From NCBI RefSeq assembly GCF_030381805.1, contig NZ_JAUDRH010000001.1:62001-126000 (forward strand): a stretch of DNA of 64,000 nucleotides, given 5' to 3'. This document shows, piece after piece, positions 33,657 to 41,890 of the stretch. The DNA comes from Chlorogloeopsis sp. ULAP01 (GTDB taxonomy: Bacteria; Cyanobacteriota; Cyanobacteriia; Cyanobacteriales; Nostocaceae). The translations under genes and the position numbers were made by a program. Positions within the stretch are counted from its first letter, which is position 1. Each line of letters opens with the position of its first letter. The notes beneath the pieces were generated by a model. That model saw nothing but the letters and a program-made list of their open reading frames with translations, ran no database searches and was not told the DNA's origin.

Positions 33657-34310
33657 CTAAAACTCATAAGCTGCAATCACTTCTTGCTCACTTTCAGCAG
33701 CCTTAATCCACTCCTGCAATGCTGGCAAAGCCAAAATACTTTCTACATATTTTCTTGCAATATCATCTAATTGCACATCGTAGATGACAAATCTTAAAAC
33801 AACAGGAGCAAACATCGCATCAGCAACTGTAAATTTACCAAACAACATATCACCGCCAGTACCAAAATTTTGACGGCACTCTCGCCAGATATGAGTAATA
33901 CGGTTAATATCTTTTTGCACACCTATTGCCATACCTTTACCAGGAAGTTTAGCACGGCAGTTCATTGGCATATTTTGACGTAAATTCTGAAAACCTGAGT
34001 GCATTTCGGCAGAAATAGAACGGGCGATCGCTCTTTTAAATTTATCTTTTGGCCACCAATATAGATGCGGAAATTCTTCAGCTAAGTATTCGCAAATAGC
34101 TAGTGAATCCCATATTTTCAAAGAGCCGTGTAATAGAACAGGTACTTTTCCTGAAGGACAGTATTGGCTAATTTTCGAGGCAGATTCTGGCGTATAGAGA
34201 GGAATGCAAATTTCCTGAAATTCTAATCCGAATTGCTTCATTACTAACCAAGGACGCAGCGACCATGAAGAATAATTTTTATTGCCAATTACAAGGGTTA
34301 ATTCTGACAT
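33657..34310 (-). CDS. Glutathione S-transferase family protein
   Basis: A 217-residue protein with a thioredoxin-like N-terminal half (about 1-82; TLVIGNKNYSSWSLRPWLVM, then VPVL with the cis-proline, then IWDSLAICEYLAEEFP for the gamma-glutamyl site) and an all-helical C-terminal half. The Ser15-Ser16-Trp region takes the place of the usual catalytic Ser/Cys. It is likely to conjugate or reduce with glutathione; the substrate is unknown. It follows the small gene at 34317 by only 6 bp, so the two form an operon opposite a LysR regulator. Confidence 0.88.
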   Translation of the reverse strand: MSELTLVIGNKNYSSWSLRPWLVMKQFGLEFQEICIPLYTPESASKISQYCPSGKVPVLLHGSLKIWDSLAICEYLAEEFPHLYWWPKDKFKRAIARSISAEMHSGFQNLRQNMPMNCRAKLPGKGMAIGVQKDINRITHIWRECRQNFGTGGDMLFGKFTVADAMFAPVVLRFVIYDVQLDDIARKYVESILALPALQEWIKAAESEQEVIAAYEF

Positions 34311-34316
34311 TTTTAA

Positions 34317-34499
34317 TTACCTATAAAGCTGTTCTATCCAAGCACGTACATCAGATTCTGAACCTGAAGTGAAAGATTTTCCAGTTAAGGGATCGTATGC
34401 TTGCCAATAAGTATTACCTTTGTGATCATTCTTTTGATAAACTTGTAATTCTTGATGTTTTTGTAAGAGATTTACTATTTTTTGCCAAAAATTACTCAT
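34317..34499 (-). CDS. Small hypothetical protein cotranscribed with the GST
   Basis: I do not recognise a function. From the ATG at 34499 (GGAG 4 nt upstream) it encodes 60 residues: an amphipathic helix (MSNFWQKIVNLLQKH), then a beta part with YWQAYDPLTGKSF and a last helix VRAWIEQLYR. The frame continues upstream to ATG 34610 (97 residues), and that longer form cannot be excluded. The YDPLTG and RxWIEQ parts look like a compact domain conserved in cyanobacteria. It lies 6 bp upstream of the GST gene and is divergent from the LysR gene. Confidence 0.58.
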   Translation of the reverse strand: MSNFWQKIVNLLQKHQELQVYQKNDHKGNTYWQAYDPLTGKSFTSGSESDVRAWIEQLYR

Positions 34500-34754
34500 A
34501 AATCTCCATAAAAATGAGGTACTGTCATAGCCAGAATTTAGTTGCAATTTTGTGTCTTCTGTTTGTATGCACATTTCATTATTTCTCATAGAATTATGCT
34601 GGAATTTCATCAATAATCAAAACTGTAACAATACCTCAATTAACAATCAAATCATGGCTTGTATATTTTCTATAAATGCTGTTTATGGATAGCAAAAAGA
34701 GTTGATACAATCTTGTCTGGGAAAACCAAGTTAGTACCTATATAGAAATTGCTC

Positions 34755-35645
34755 ATGAAACTCTCCCAGATTCGAGCCTTAGTTGCAGTGGCAGAGTATG
34801 GTAACTTTAGTGAGGCGGCTAGTGAATTACAACTTTCCCAACCAGCGATAAGTCATGCTATTGCTACCTTAGAAGAAGAACTAGGTGTACCTTTATTCGC
34901 TAGAGGACGTTATGGTGCGATATTGACACCAGCAGGAGAACGGATTTTATTTTATGCTCGTCAAGCCATAGACAATCTGGAGATGATCCACCAAGAAGCA
35001 AATCTGCATAGAGGTTTACATGGTGGTTATGTGCGAATTGCTTCTTTTCGCAGTGTTGCTACCCATTTACTACCAACAGCGATCGCTAAATTTAACCATC
35101 AATTCTCAGAAATTGCTGTAACTATCATAGAACGGCCTTCTTACGTGGATGTTGAACAGTCTTTGCGTGAAGGACGTGCTGATATTGGTATTACCTATCT
35201 ACCTACAAGCGATGAATTTGAAGCATGGGAAATTATACGGGATGAATATGTAGCTTTATTACCACCCAATGCCAACATCAAGAATCCACAAATTACTTGG
35301 GCAGATCTAGCTGTTTATTCACCAATCATGCTTGTTAGCCTACCCTGCGGAAAACTTCTACACAACCATATCAAAAAATTAGCACCCTTTTTGAATACCG
35401 CTAGTGACATTCAAGAAGACTCCACTATTGTCAGCATGGTTAATCAGGGACTTACAGCTGCTATTCTTCCTCGTTTAGCAGCTATACCAATTCCCCCAGG
35501 CGTGCAGGTACACAATCTGCCAGTACCGTTAGAAAGAGTTATAGGCGTTGCCGTTTTATCTAATGCTCTCCATGTTCCTGCGGTTTTCAAATTTGTAGAA
35601 ATGTTAAAAAAATTTGATTTTCAAAGTTTAGCTCAATTGGCTTGA
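34755..35645 (+). CDS. LysR-type transcriptional regulator
   Basis: A 296-residue LTTR. The winged helix-turn-helix is at residues 1-60 (LSQIRALVAVAEYGNFSEAA, then LQLSQPAISHAIATLEEELG), followed by the linker helix and a periplasmic-binding-like effector domain (about 90-290). Such regulators usually act on the gene next door in the opposite direction, here the small protein/GST operon, from the shared 140-250 bp intergenic region; this is inference. The effector is unknown. ATG 34755 is preferred to the TTG two codons earlier. Confidence 0.9.
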   Translation: MKLSQIRALVAVAEYGNFSEAASELQLSQPAISHAIATLEEELGVPLFARGRYGAILTPAGERILFYARQAIDNLEMIHQEANLHRGLHGGYVRIASFRSVATHLLPTAIAKFNHQFSEIAVTIIERPSYVDVEQSLREGRADIGITYLPTSDEFEAWEIIRDEYVALLPPNANIKNPQITWADLAVYSPIMLVSLPCGKLLHNHIKKLAPFLNTASDIQEDSTIVSMVNQGLTAAILPRLAAIPIPPGVQVHNLPVPLERVIGVAVLSNALHVPAVFKFVEMLKKFDFQSLAQLA

Positions 35646-35757
35646 TTTAATCTTCATTTGTGTAGAAATTGTCAGTAATGTGATTAGGGGACGTTATACC
35701 CTAATCTAGGCAAAAACTTAGCCGTTAATAAATTGCTTGCAAGACAACCTTGGGGAT

Positions 35758-35937
35758 TTATATGACATCCTTCTCATTGTCCAGGATCATATCTTCCATT
35801 ACGGGTATTGAATTGGGTGCGATTTTTCCAGATGCATCAAATAATTGTCAATTATAGATTTTATTGTTATCCCTGAAAGTCTTAATCGCATTAACAACAC
35901 GATTTTTTGTATAAAAATTAATGAGTTGCTCCCACAA
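35758..35937 (-). pseudogene. Possible short coding relic with one in-frame stop
   Basis: On the minus strand a frame from 35937 gives WEQLINFYTKNRVVNAIKTF and RDNNKIYN, one TGA, then QLFDASGKIAPNSIPV and MEDMILDNEKDVI, and ends at a TAA at 35758. Composition looks protein-like and continuous across the stop, but I recognise no family, and it overlaps the region just upstream of the phosphatase-like gene. It could equally be chance. Confidence 0.3.
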
Positions 35938-35956
35938 AAAAATGCCTTATAATTGT

Positions 35957-36400
35957 ATGGAAAATATCTACAACTTTTTGCAAATATCTGAGTATATCGC
36001 CACTTCCGGACAACCAACAAAAGAAGAATTTGCATTCATTCAAGAAGCAGGATATCAATTAGTTGTGAATTTAGCACTACCAGAATCCCCTAATGCTTTA
36101 CCTGATGAAAAAGAAATTGTAGAATCTCAAGGCATGAAATATGTTCATATTCCTGTAGTTTGGGACAAACCTAACTTTGAGAGTGTAAAAGAATTTTTTA
36201 GAGTTATGGAAACAAATGCCAATAAAAGAGTATTTGTTCACTGTGCTGCTAACAAAAGAGTTTCGGCTTTTATTTATCTTTATCGTCGTCTACATGAAGG
36301 TATAAGTGATGACGAAGCAAAGAAAGATTTACACCAAATTTGGACTCCTAATGAGATTTGGCAAAGATTTATTGAACAAGTAATTGATTATTGTAAATAA
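35957..36400 (+). CDS. Protein tyrosine phosphatase-like protein
   Basis: A 147-residue member of the dual-specificity/tyrosine phosphatase-like group often found in proteobacteria and cyanobacteria. The N-terminus (MENIYNFLQISEYIATSGQP) matches the family. The active-site loop reads HCAANKRVSAF: a cysteine with an arginine five positions on, that is CX4R and not the catalytic CX5R, so the phosphatase activity is uncertain. ATG 35957 is preferred by similarity; ATG 35921 and 35942 are in frame, but none has a clear ribosome-binding site. Confidence 0.75.
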   Translation: MENIYNFLQISEYIATSGQPTKEEFAFIQEAGYQLVVNLALPESPNALPDEKEIVESQGMKYVHIPVVWDKPNFESVKEFFRVMETNANKRVFVHCAANKRVSAFIYLYRRLHEGISDDEAKKDLHQIWTPNEIWQRFIEQVIDYCK

Positions 36401-36558
36401 GGCAAATAGTAGTTAGTTGTTGGTTGTTCTCCGCTTCTTGTAAATTTAGACATAGGTACTATTGCAATTATGCTAACCTTAGTTATCTTTCGTATATTTT
36501 GTTGCTAATTTACTTTTAATTGGCATAAATTGTGCTTTTGCGGTTAAATAAGTTAACT

Positions 36559-37473
36559 ATGTCTTCAGTTCCTACAATCGAAAGTATATACACTGATGGC
36601 GCTTGCACTGGTAATCCAGGGCCAGGCGGTTGGGGTATTGTTGTTTACTTCGGTGATGGCTCTGTTCATGAAATAGGCGATGCAGCCAAGCAAACCACCA
36701 ATAACAGAATGGAAATGCAAGCTGCGATCGCGGCTTTAGAATTTCTCAAAACATCTGGACAAAGCCAACCCATCACTCTTTACACTGATAGCGAGTATCT
36801 AATCAACTGCGTTACTAAATGGGTAAAAACCTGGAAAAGAAAAGGCTGGAAAAAGGCAGACGGTAAGCCTGTTCTCAATCAAGATTTGCTAGAAATTCTC
36901 GATCAACTCAACACTCGCCAAGTAAAATGGCAACACGTTCGGGGGCATGCAGGTAACGAAGGTAACGAACGCTGCGATGCGATCGCTCGTGCCTTTGCCT
37001 GTGGTAAAACTCCCTTACTTAAACAAATTTCCGAATCTATTTCCTTTGACGCACTTTCACGGATACAAAAAAAAGAAGTTGCGGTAGCAAGTTTATCTGA
37101 TTCTAGTGACGAATCAATGATAATGAACCAAAATACACAAGATATCAGTTCTCTTGCACTCAATACAAACATGATCGAAACTTCTCATAATTCAGCTGCT
37201 CCCAATAACGAGGAATTACCACGTGAAATCAGGGTGGTGCAACTCCGTAACTTGGTTGAAACTCTAAGAATTGCCGACGAAATCTCTGAAAAAGGTTACC
37301 TAATTACCAGTTCCGAACTAGCAGATCTAATGGATGTTCATGCTAGCGCTGTTACCAGTCGTGGCGATCAATGGCGCTGGCGTAACTGGATTGTCTCGCG
37401 GGTACGCCGAGAAGGCAATCAAATTCTTTGGGAATTAGAACGCGGCGATCGCATTAATGATGCAGATGAGTAG
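36559..37473 (+). CDS. rnhA: Ribonuclease HI with C-terminal extension
   Basis: Degrades RNA in RNA-DNA hybrids (primers, R-loops). The 304-residue protein is about twice the usual length. Residues 7-150 are a complete RNase H domain with the catalytic Asp13, Glu52, Asp77 and Asp140 and the loop His130, plus the basic KTWKRKGWKKA handle. A Ser/Asn-rich linker (about 155-210) leads to a C-terminal domain of about 85 residues (IRVVQLRNLVETLRIADEI, then ITSSELADLMDVHASAVTSR, then WRWRNWIVSRVRREG) that looks like a helical, possibly winged-helix, nucleic-acid-binding module. ATG 36559 is used; the TTG at 36532 adds nine residues. Confidence 0.92.
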   Translation: MSSVPTIESIYTDGACTGNPGPGGWGIVVYFGDGSVHEIGDAAKQTTNNRMEMQAAIAALEFLKTSGQSQPITLYTDSEYLINCVTKWVKTWKRKGWKKADGKPVLNQDLLEILDQLNTRQVKWQHVRGHAGNEGNERCDAIARAFACGKTPLLKQISESISFDALSRIQKKEVAVASLSDSSDESMIMNQNTQDISSLALNTNMIETSHNSAAPNNEELPREIRVVQLRNLVETLRIADEISEKGYLITSSELADLMDVHASAVTSRGDQWRWRNWIVSRVRREGNQILWELERGDRINDADE

Positions 37474-37501
37474 AACAAAAGCACAGTGGGAGAGGGGAAG
37501 A

Positions 37502-37528
37502 GATAGGGAAGATAGGGAAGATAGGGAA
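37502..37528 (+). repeat. 9-bp tandem repeat (GATAGGGAA x3) between rnhA and cruG
   Basis: Three exact copies of GATAGGGAA at 37502, 37511 and 37520. The purine-rich run is followed by a pyrimidine-rich stretch (37540-37590) able to fold back on it, so the pair may act as a loose bidirectional terminator for the convergent rnhA and cruG genes. Confidence 0.6.
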
Positions 37529-37590
37529 GAATTTACTCTCATGACTTCCTCGCCTTCCTCACCTCCCTCAACTCCTTGTCCCCTATCCCC

Positions 37591-38907
37591 TTAGCTGTAC
37601 TCTCTTCCTCGCCATTGTCGGGGTTTGCGAAATGCAGACAAAAAGATGCGTAGCACTGCTAACGGATCTGCCAAAGGAGAAAGCCAAAATAGCCAGCCAC
37701 CTTTAGCGAGTGTGCGATCGTAGCTGGGTGCGATCGCAAAAAGCATGGCAAAGCGAATTAACAGCAGAAATAAATTCAGCCCTAGTAGTAATAAAAGGGG
37801 AGAAGGGGAGAGGAGCCAGTGCATTGCGGAGGTTCCCTCCGTTGTCGCACCTGGCATGAGGAGAGTAGGGGCTGTGCCTTGTGCCTGTCCAATAGAGAGA
37901 TAAAAGAACAAAAAGCTGAGTAAAATGAGCACAGGTAAACCTTGAACTGCTGAAAGTAGCCACAAATCACCCCACAATAGGGAACGGGAGGAAGCGTCTT
38001 TCAAGTCGAGGCTTCGTCCCCATTCTGTCCAAGTTTCCTTTGCACCTTCATACATTCGTACTTTCAAAACTTTTGCCCCATCTAAAAAGCCCACTTTAAA
38101 ACCAGAAGCGGCTATGTGGCGTGCCAAGGTAACATCATCACAAAAAGAACTTTTAGCGCTGGTATAACCATTGACATTAACTAGAACAGAACGACGACAG
38201 AAAAAGCATTGTCCATTAGCCATCACTCGCTCTGCTTCTTCAGTATTAATACCAGTGGGATTAAAACGATAAAGTAGCGTCATTAACAATGCTGGTTGAA
38301 GCCAACACTCTCCTGGATACTTGAGAATAAACTGAGGTGAAAGAGAAACAAGATCATATCCTTCAGCTACTGCTGTCTTGACTAAAGCTGCTACTAAGCC
38401 GGGTGATGGCTGAGTATCGGCATCCATACCCAGAAACCATTCACTTGCCTCTGAACTGTGCAAAAAGCCATTGTGTAATGCCCAAGGACGCCCTACCCAA
38501 TCAGCTGGCAGGGGATCGTCAGTCATTAAACGAAAGCGGGGATCTTGTTTTTGTGCGGCTTTTACCAAGTCAGTGGTGCCATCTTGGGAGTTACTGTCTA
38601 CAACAATAATTTCCCGAACTTCATAGCTTTGCCGACTTAAACCAGTTAAAAGGGGACTAATCCGCAAAGCTTCGTTCAAAGTAGGAATAACTACACTGAC
38701 ACTACCCAAAAGTTCTGGTGTCGGGTGTTGAGATGTAATGGGAGGATGGCGCAAAGGCCCTTTAAAGAGGCGCGACAGTAAAATGGCTGTTGCCGGAACT
38801 TGTATGAGTAATAAAAAGAGCGAAAAGGCGCTTACTATTGTCAACCAACCGATCACTTGTAAAAATGCTGAAGGATTTCTAACGAAAACCGCTATGCATC
38901 TGGGCAA
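37591..38907 (-). CDS. cruG: CruG-like carotenoid glycosyltransferase (GT2), myxol 2'-O-glycosylation
   Basis: Predicted to attach the sugar to the 2'-hydroxyl of myxol, giving myxol glycosides of the cyanobacterial membrane. The 438-residue protein has an N-terminal membrane helix, a GT2 domain (SVVIPTLNEA near 70, VVDSNSQDG near 101, metal-binding DADTQPS near 158), and three hydrophobic segments at the C-terminus. It is next to and downstream of cruF, the arrangement known from other cyanobacteria. The frame opens on TTG 38907; a GTG at 38856 is another possible start. Between the last hydrophobic segments an extra stretch is encoded by a dispersed repeat (37812-37858). Confidence 0.85.
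   Translation of the reverse strand: MPRCIAVFVRNPSAFLQVIGWLTIVSAFSLFLLLIQVPATAILLSRLFKGPLRHPPITSQHPTPELLGSVSVVIPTLNEALRISPLLTGLSRQSYEVREIIVVDSNSQDGTTDLVKAAQKQDPRFRLMTDDPLPADWVGRPWALHNGFLHSSEASEWFLGMDADTQPSPGLVAALVKTAVAEGYDLVSLSPQFILKYPGECWLQPALLMTLLYRFNPTGINTEEAERVMANGQCFFCRRSVLVNVNGYTSAKSSFCDDVTLARHIAASGFKVGFLDGAKVLKVRMYEGAKETWTEWGRSLDLKDASSRSLLWGDLWLLSAVQGLPVLILLSFLFFYLSIGQAQGTAPTLLMPGATTEGTSAMHWLLSPSPLLLLLGLNLFLLLIRFAMLFAIAPSYDRTLAKGGWLFWLSPLADPLAVLRIFLSAFRKPRQWRGREYS
37812..37858. repeat. Dispersed repeat inside the cruG coding sequence
   Basis: GGAGCCAGTGC, TTGCGGAGG and GTTGTCGCACCTGGC occur here in the same order as in the intergenic repeat at 40991-41109. The frame of cruG is kept, adding residues that read MPGATTEGTSAMHWLL on the minus strand, in the loop before the last membrane segment. 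Confidence 0.75.
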
Positions 38908-38960
38908 TTGCGGTTGTAAAAAACTTGCGTCACCGACGCGGACTAGATACTAAATATTAA

Positions 38961-38991
38961 AGACGCGATTAATTGAATCTTGATCGCGTCT
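38961..38991 (-). terminator. Hairpin between cruF and cruG
   Basis: AGACGCGAT (38961-38969) and ATCGCGTCT (38983-38991) form a perfect 9-bp stem, followed on the minus strand by TTTAATATTTAG. It lies between cruF (stop 39007) and cruG, so it could weaken read-through or protect the cruF message 3' end. Confidence 0.5.
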
Positions 38992-39006
38992 AGTAGGTAT
39001 TTTGGT

Positions 39007-39918
39007 TTATTTGAGAGCAACTCTTACCTGAGCTGCTTGCATTTCTTTGGTTGTTGATTCCAAAGATGTTGCTGTAGATGAGCTTTGAGCTTTCCACCAA
39101 AGTAGCACGGCAGGAGTCGTCCCAAGTAGCAAGCCAAGTAATACGGGGATGGAAAATCCAGCAGCCAAGCTCATGACAGTAGCAAAACCAAAGTTGCTTA
39201 AGTAAACAATCAACGGTAGATTGAGTTGCCATCCCTGTAATTGAATCGGTGTATTTCTCCACAACAGTGCAGCCACCGTCATAAACACACAACCAGTACC
39301 TAACCACCCAACAAAGTTTTGGTAGGGCATTCCAAAGAAAGCTCCCGGTTGATGCCAATACCAAAATGGTAAAGCAGTTTGGCTCATGGCCGGATCAAGT
39401 ACGAAATCCCAAGAGGTTAGCAACAATGCACCCAAAGCCACAGCACCTGCATGACGTAGCAAGCTAGGTTTTTTATCTACTTCCAAACCAGCACGCGCCA
39501 ACAAGTAAGAAGCACATCCCAAATAAAACCACGACAAGGGAATAGTAAATGGTACTAAGCCTGCTATCTTATAGCCCAAGCCACTTAAGTAAGTGTAGTG
39601 ACCAAAAGGAAATCCAGTACTAGTTCCTAATAGTTCACTAGTTAAAGAAATAAATACTGAGGGCAGCATAAAAGCCAGCCACAAACGTAACCCTAATGTC
39701 CTATAAGCATACAAAGCAACAGCTGCCGTTCCCAAAATCATGTAGACTACACCACCCCCAGCCATACTCCATTGCATGGCGGTTTGTCCTACCTCGGATA
39801 AGTCCATAATGATTTCAGGATGAGGAACGACCAGTAATATTCCTACCAGCCCAAACACCATTGACACAATATGACCAATCAGGCACACGCGTTCAGCTAT
39901 AACAATTTGTTTCATCAT
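39007..39918 (-). CDS. cruF: CruF-like carotenoid 1',2'-hydratase
   Basis: A 303-residue membrane protein predicted to hydrate the psi end of monocyclic carotenoids (gamma-carotene) on the way to myxol and related glycosides. About eight hydrophobic helices are seen, with the family's loop containing GFPFGHYTY and FVLDPAMSQTA, and WYWHQPGAFFGMPYQNFVGW. It is directly upstream of cruG on the same strand with a 99-bp gap that contains a hairpin. Start ATG 39918 (a second ATG follows at once) with AGGGAAAT upstream. The symbol rests on family motifs plus the cruG neighbour. Confidence 0.87.
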   Translation of the reverse strand: MMKQIVIAERVCLIGHIVSMVFGLVGILLVVPHPEIIMDLSEVGQTAMQWSMAGGGVVYMILGTAAVALYAYRTLGLRLWLAFMLPSVFISLTSELLGTSTGFPFGHYTYLSGLGYKIAGLVPFTIPLSWFYLGCASYLLARAGLEVDKKPSLLRHAGAVALGALLLTSWDFVLDPAMSQTALPFWYWHQPGAFFGMPYQNFVGWLGTGCVFMTVAALLWRNTPIQLQGWQLNLPLIVYLSNFGFATVMSLAAGFSIPVLLGLLLGTTPAVLLWWKAQSSSTATSLESTTKEMQAAQVRVALK

Positions 39919-40170
39919 ATTTCCCTAACAAGATGTGACACGCGGCTACATAACTGCTAACAGTTTACAAATGTTTAAGAAAATATTTAAGTTGTTTTAC
40001 CGAAATTCTCTATTAAATTCCTAATCTTTTAGTTGCAGCTTGCATAACCAAAAAGACCACTACCATAGATGCTAAGAGAAAGTCGAACACTAGTAACTCT
40101 CAAGGCTTTGCAATTCAGCAATTATTAAATTGTGGCATCATAGCTTAAACCAGTACCGGGAAAATAACTC

Positions 40171-40617
40171 ATGTCACTATTGAAAAAACTTCCCTTGCTT
40201 TCCCTGATACTACTGCTGCTTACCTTTATTTCCCTTGGCTGGGTGTTATCGGCTGCAAATCCTCCATATTTTATATGGGTGCTGGTTGCCATCGCTATCT
40301 TATTTTTAGTGGCAAGCTTAACTAGTCCATTGGCAAGAATAGCAGACTATTCTACTAACTTATTTACATCAAATCTTAGATCCTTTAGTGTTACCGTATT
40401 AGCGGCTTTCCTGTTCTTTCTAGTTTTTGCTCGTTTTCGACTGTTTCTTGATATTTTGGTGATTCTTGCGGCTTTAATGTTGGTGAGAATAGATTTTCAG
40501 ACAGCAGGATTTAGAGAAGTACAAGCCTTTTGTATTATAAGTATTTTTTCTCTAATAGGTCTAGCGATTGGTGCTTTTGTAGAAAGAATAATGTTCCAAT
40601 ACAATATCTATAGCTAA
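40171..40617 (+). CDS. Cyanobacterial four-helix membrane protein, unknown function
   Basis: A 148-residue protein with hydrophobic helices at about 7-27, 31-50, 68-105 (long, maybe two) and 118-142, and hardly any charged residues. It is not a family I can name. The ATG at 40171 lies 12 bp after GGGA. It is convergent with rpmA, with about 50 bp between the stops. No functional link to neighbours is evident. Confidence 0.6.
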   Translation: MSLLKKLPLLSLILLLLTFISLGWVLSAANPPYFIWVLVAIAILFLVASLTSPLARIADYSTNLFTSNLRSFSVTVLAAFLFFLVFARFRLFLDILVILAALMLVRIDFQTAGFREVQAFCIISIFSLIGLAIGAFVERIMFQYNIYS

Positions 40618-40668
40618 ATCATCAAGCAGGGCGGCAGTAATGCCTACCCTACTGAAGATTCTGGTATT

Positions 40669-40944
40669 TTAAGAAGCAGCAACTTCAGCAGCAACTGGAT
40701 AAACGCTAACTTTTTTACGGGTTTTGCCCTTGCGTTCAAAAGTTACTACACCGTCAACTAAAGCGAACAAAGTGTCATCGCTACCAATACCGACGTTGTT
40801 GCCAGGGTGAAATTTAGTACCCCGTTGTCTAACTAGAATATTGCCCGCGCGGACAACTTGCCCACCGTAACGCTTCACACCCAATCGTTGAGCATTAGAA
40901 TCACGACCGTTGCGTGTACTACCTGTTCCTTTCTTATGAGCCAT
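40669..40944 (-). CDS. rpmA: Ribosomal protein bL27
   Basis: A 91-residue 50S ribosomal protein whose N-terminus reaches toward the peptidyl-transferase centre. It has the standard MAHKKGTGSTRNGRDSNA start, RLGVKRYGGQ and GNILVRQRGTKFHPG signatures. The N-terminal sequence needs no prepeptide cleavage. An AGAGGAAATT stretch lies before ATG 40944. It follows rplU on the same strand, but the gap is an unusual 359 bp filled with repeats. Confidence 0.98.
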   Translation of the reverse strand: MAHKKGTGSTRNGRDSNAQRLGVKRYGGQVVRAGNILVRQRGTKFHPGNNVGIGSDDTLFALVDGVVTFERKGKTRKKVSVYPVAAEVAAS

Positions 40945-40990
40945 AATTTCCTCTTTTTACATTCATGTGAATAGTTAGTAGTTAGTAGGG

Positions 40991-41109
40991 GAGGCAGTGC
41001 GTTGCGGAGCCAGTGCGCCCTTGCGGAGCCAGTGCGCCCTTGCGGGTTAAGCGCGTTGTAGCACCTGGCGTCGGGTTCCCCCGGTTGTAGCGACTGCCGT
41101 GCGGGTTTC
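40991..41109. repeat. Dispersed GC-rich repeat array inside the rplU-rpmA operon
   Basis: Contains GGAGCCAGTGCGCCCTTGC twice in tandem (from about 41005 and 41024), then CGGGTTAAGCGCGTTGTAG, CACCTGGCGTCGGG and GTTGTAGCGACTGCC. GCCAGTGC and GCACCTGGC are near-inverted ends, so the array can fold. A further hairpin with arms AGAGGCG (41176-41182) and CGCCTCT (41193-41199) follows. The same words occur at 5505-5740, 18737-18787 and 37812-37858. Confidence 0.78.
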
Positions 41110-41303
41110 ACTGATTATTTTTCAGTTAAACCGATAATTTCTCTTTTAAACCCGCCCTTACAGTGGTTAGTAGATAGAGGCGTGATGTTCCTCGCCTCTG
41201 TACATTAGTAGTTAGTAGTAACCAACGAACCACTAACTACTATACAGAAGATATTTCGCCTATTCAGAGGTATTGTTGTTAAAACCCGCCCCTACCATCT
41301 TGA

Positions 41304-41702
41304 TTATTCGGCAGCTGTTTGGGCAGGTTCTTCTGTTGACTCGCTAGTAGTTGTGGCTGCTGTTTCTTCCGAGGCAAGTACAGAACCATTCACACTAATA
41401 GAGTTAATCATTAACCTGGTGATTTCTTGCCGATGTCCCCGCTTTTTGCGAGTTTTCTTTTTCGGTTTCATTTTGTACACTAGGACTTTGCGATCGCGAA
41501 GATGGCGCATCACTGTCCCTTCTACTTTCGCCCCTGCCACTAACGGCTGTCCAATGGTGGTTTCGCCATCATGCTGTACTAACAGCACTGATTCTATAGT
41601 AACTTTTTCATCTGGTGGGCTATGAAGCAGTTCGATATCATAAAAGCGGCCTGCTTCAACTCGTAATTGTTTGCCGCCAGTTTCAATAATTGCGTAGGTC
41701 AT
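41304..41702 (-). CDS. rplU: Ribosomal protein bL21 with acidic C-terminal tail
   Basis: A 132-residue 50S protein that binds 23S rRNA near L20. Residues 1-102 are a full bL21 (YAIIETGGKQLRVEAG at the start, then KPKKKTRKKRGHRQ near 78-91 and the final strand). The last 30 residues are a Ser/Thr/Glu/Ala-rich tail absent from E. coli L21 but common in cyanobacteria. It starts at ATG 41702 and leads the rplU-rpmA operon. Confidence 0.97.
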   Translation of the reverse strand: MTYAIIETGGKQLRVEAGRFYDIELLHSPPDEKVTIESVLLVQHDGETTIGQPLVAGAKVEGTVMRHLRDRKVLVYKMKPKKKTRKKRGHRQEITRLMINSISVNGSVLASEETAATTTSESTEEPAQTAAE

Positions 41703-41890
41703 TTAATTGTCCTTAAAAGTTGCCGTACAGGTAGCTGGCTCTTTCTTGTTGACAAACGCGAGAGCGCGTCTTTAATAAATAGCTGTTGCCAGCTTTTTTA
41801 GTATGTCTACCTGATCCGAGCAGGAATTAGACAGACAATCTGCCATTTTACTTTATTATTCAACTAGCGTCAAACTGCAATCCTCAGGCA

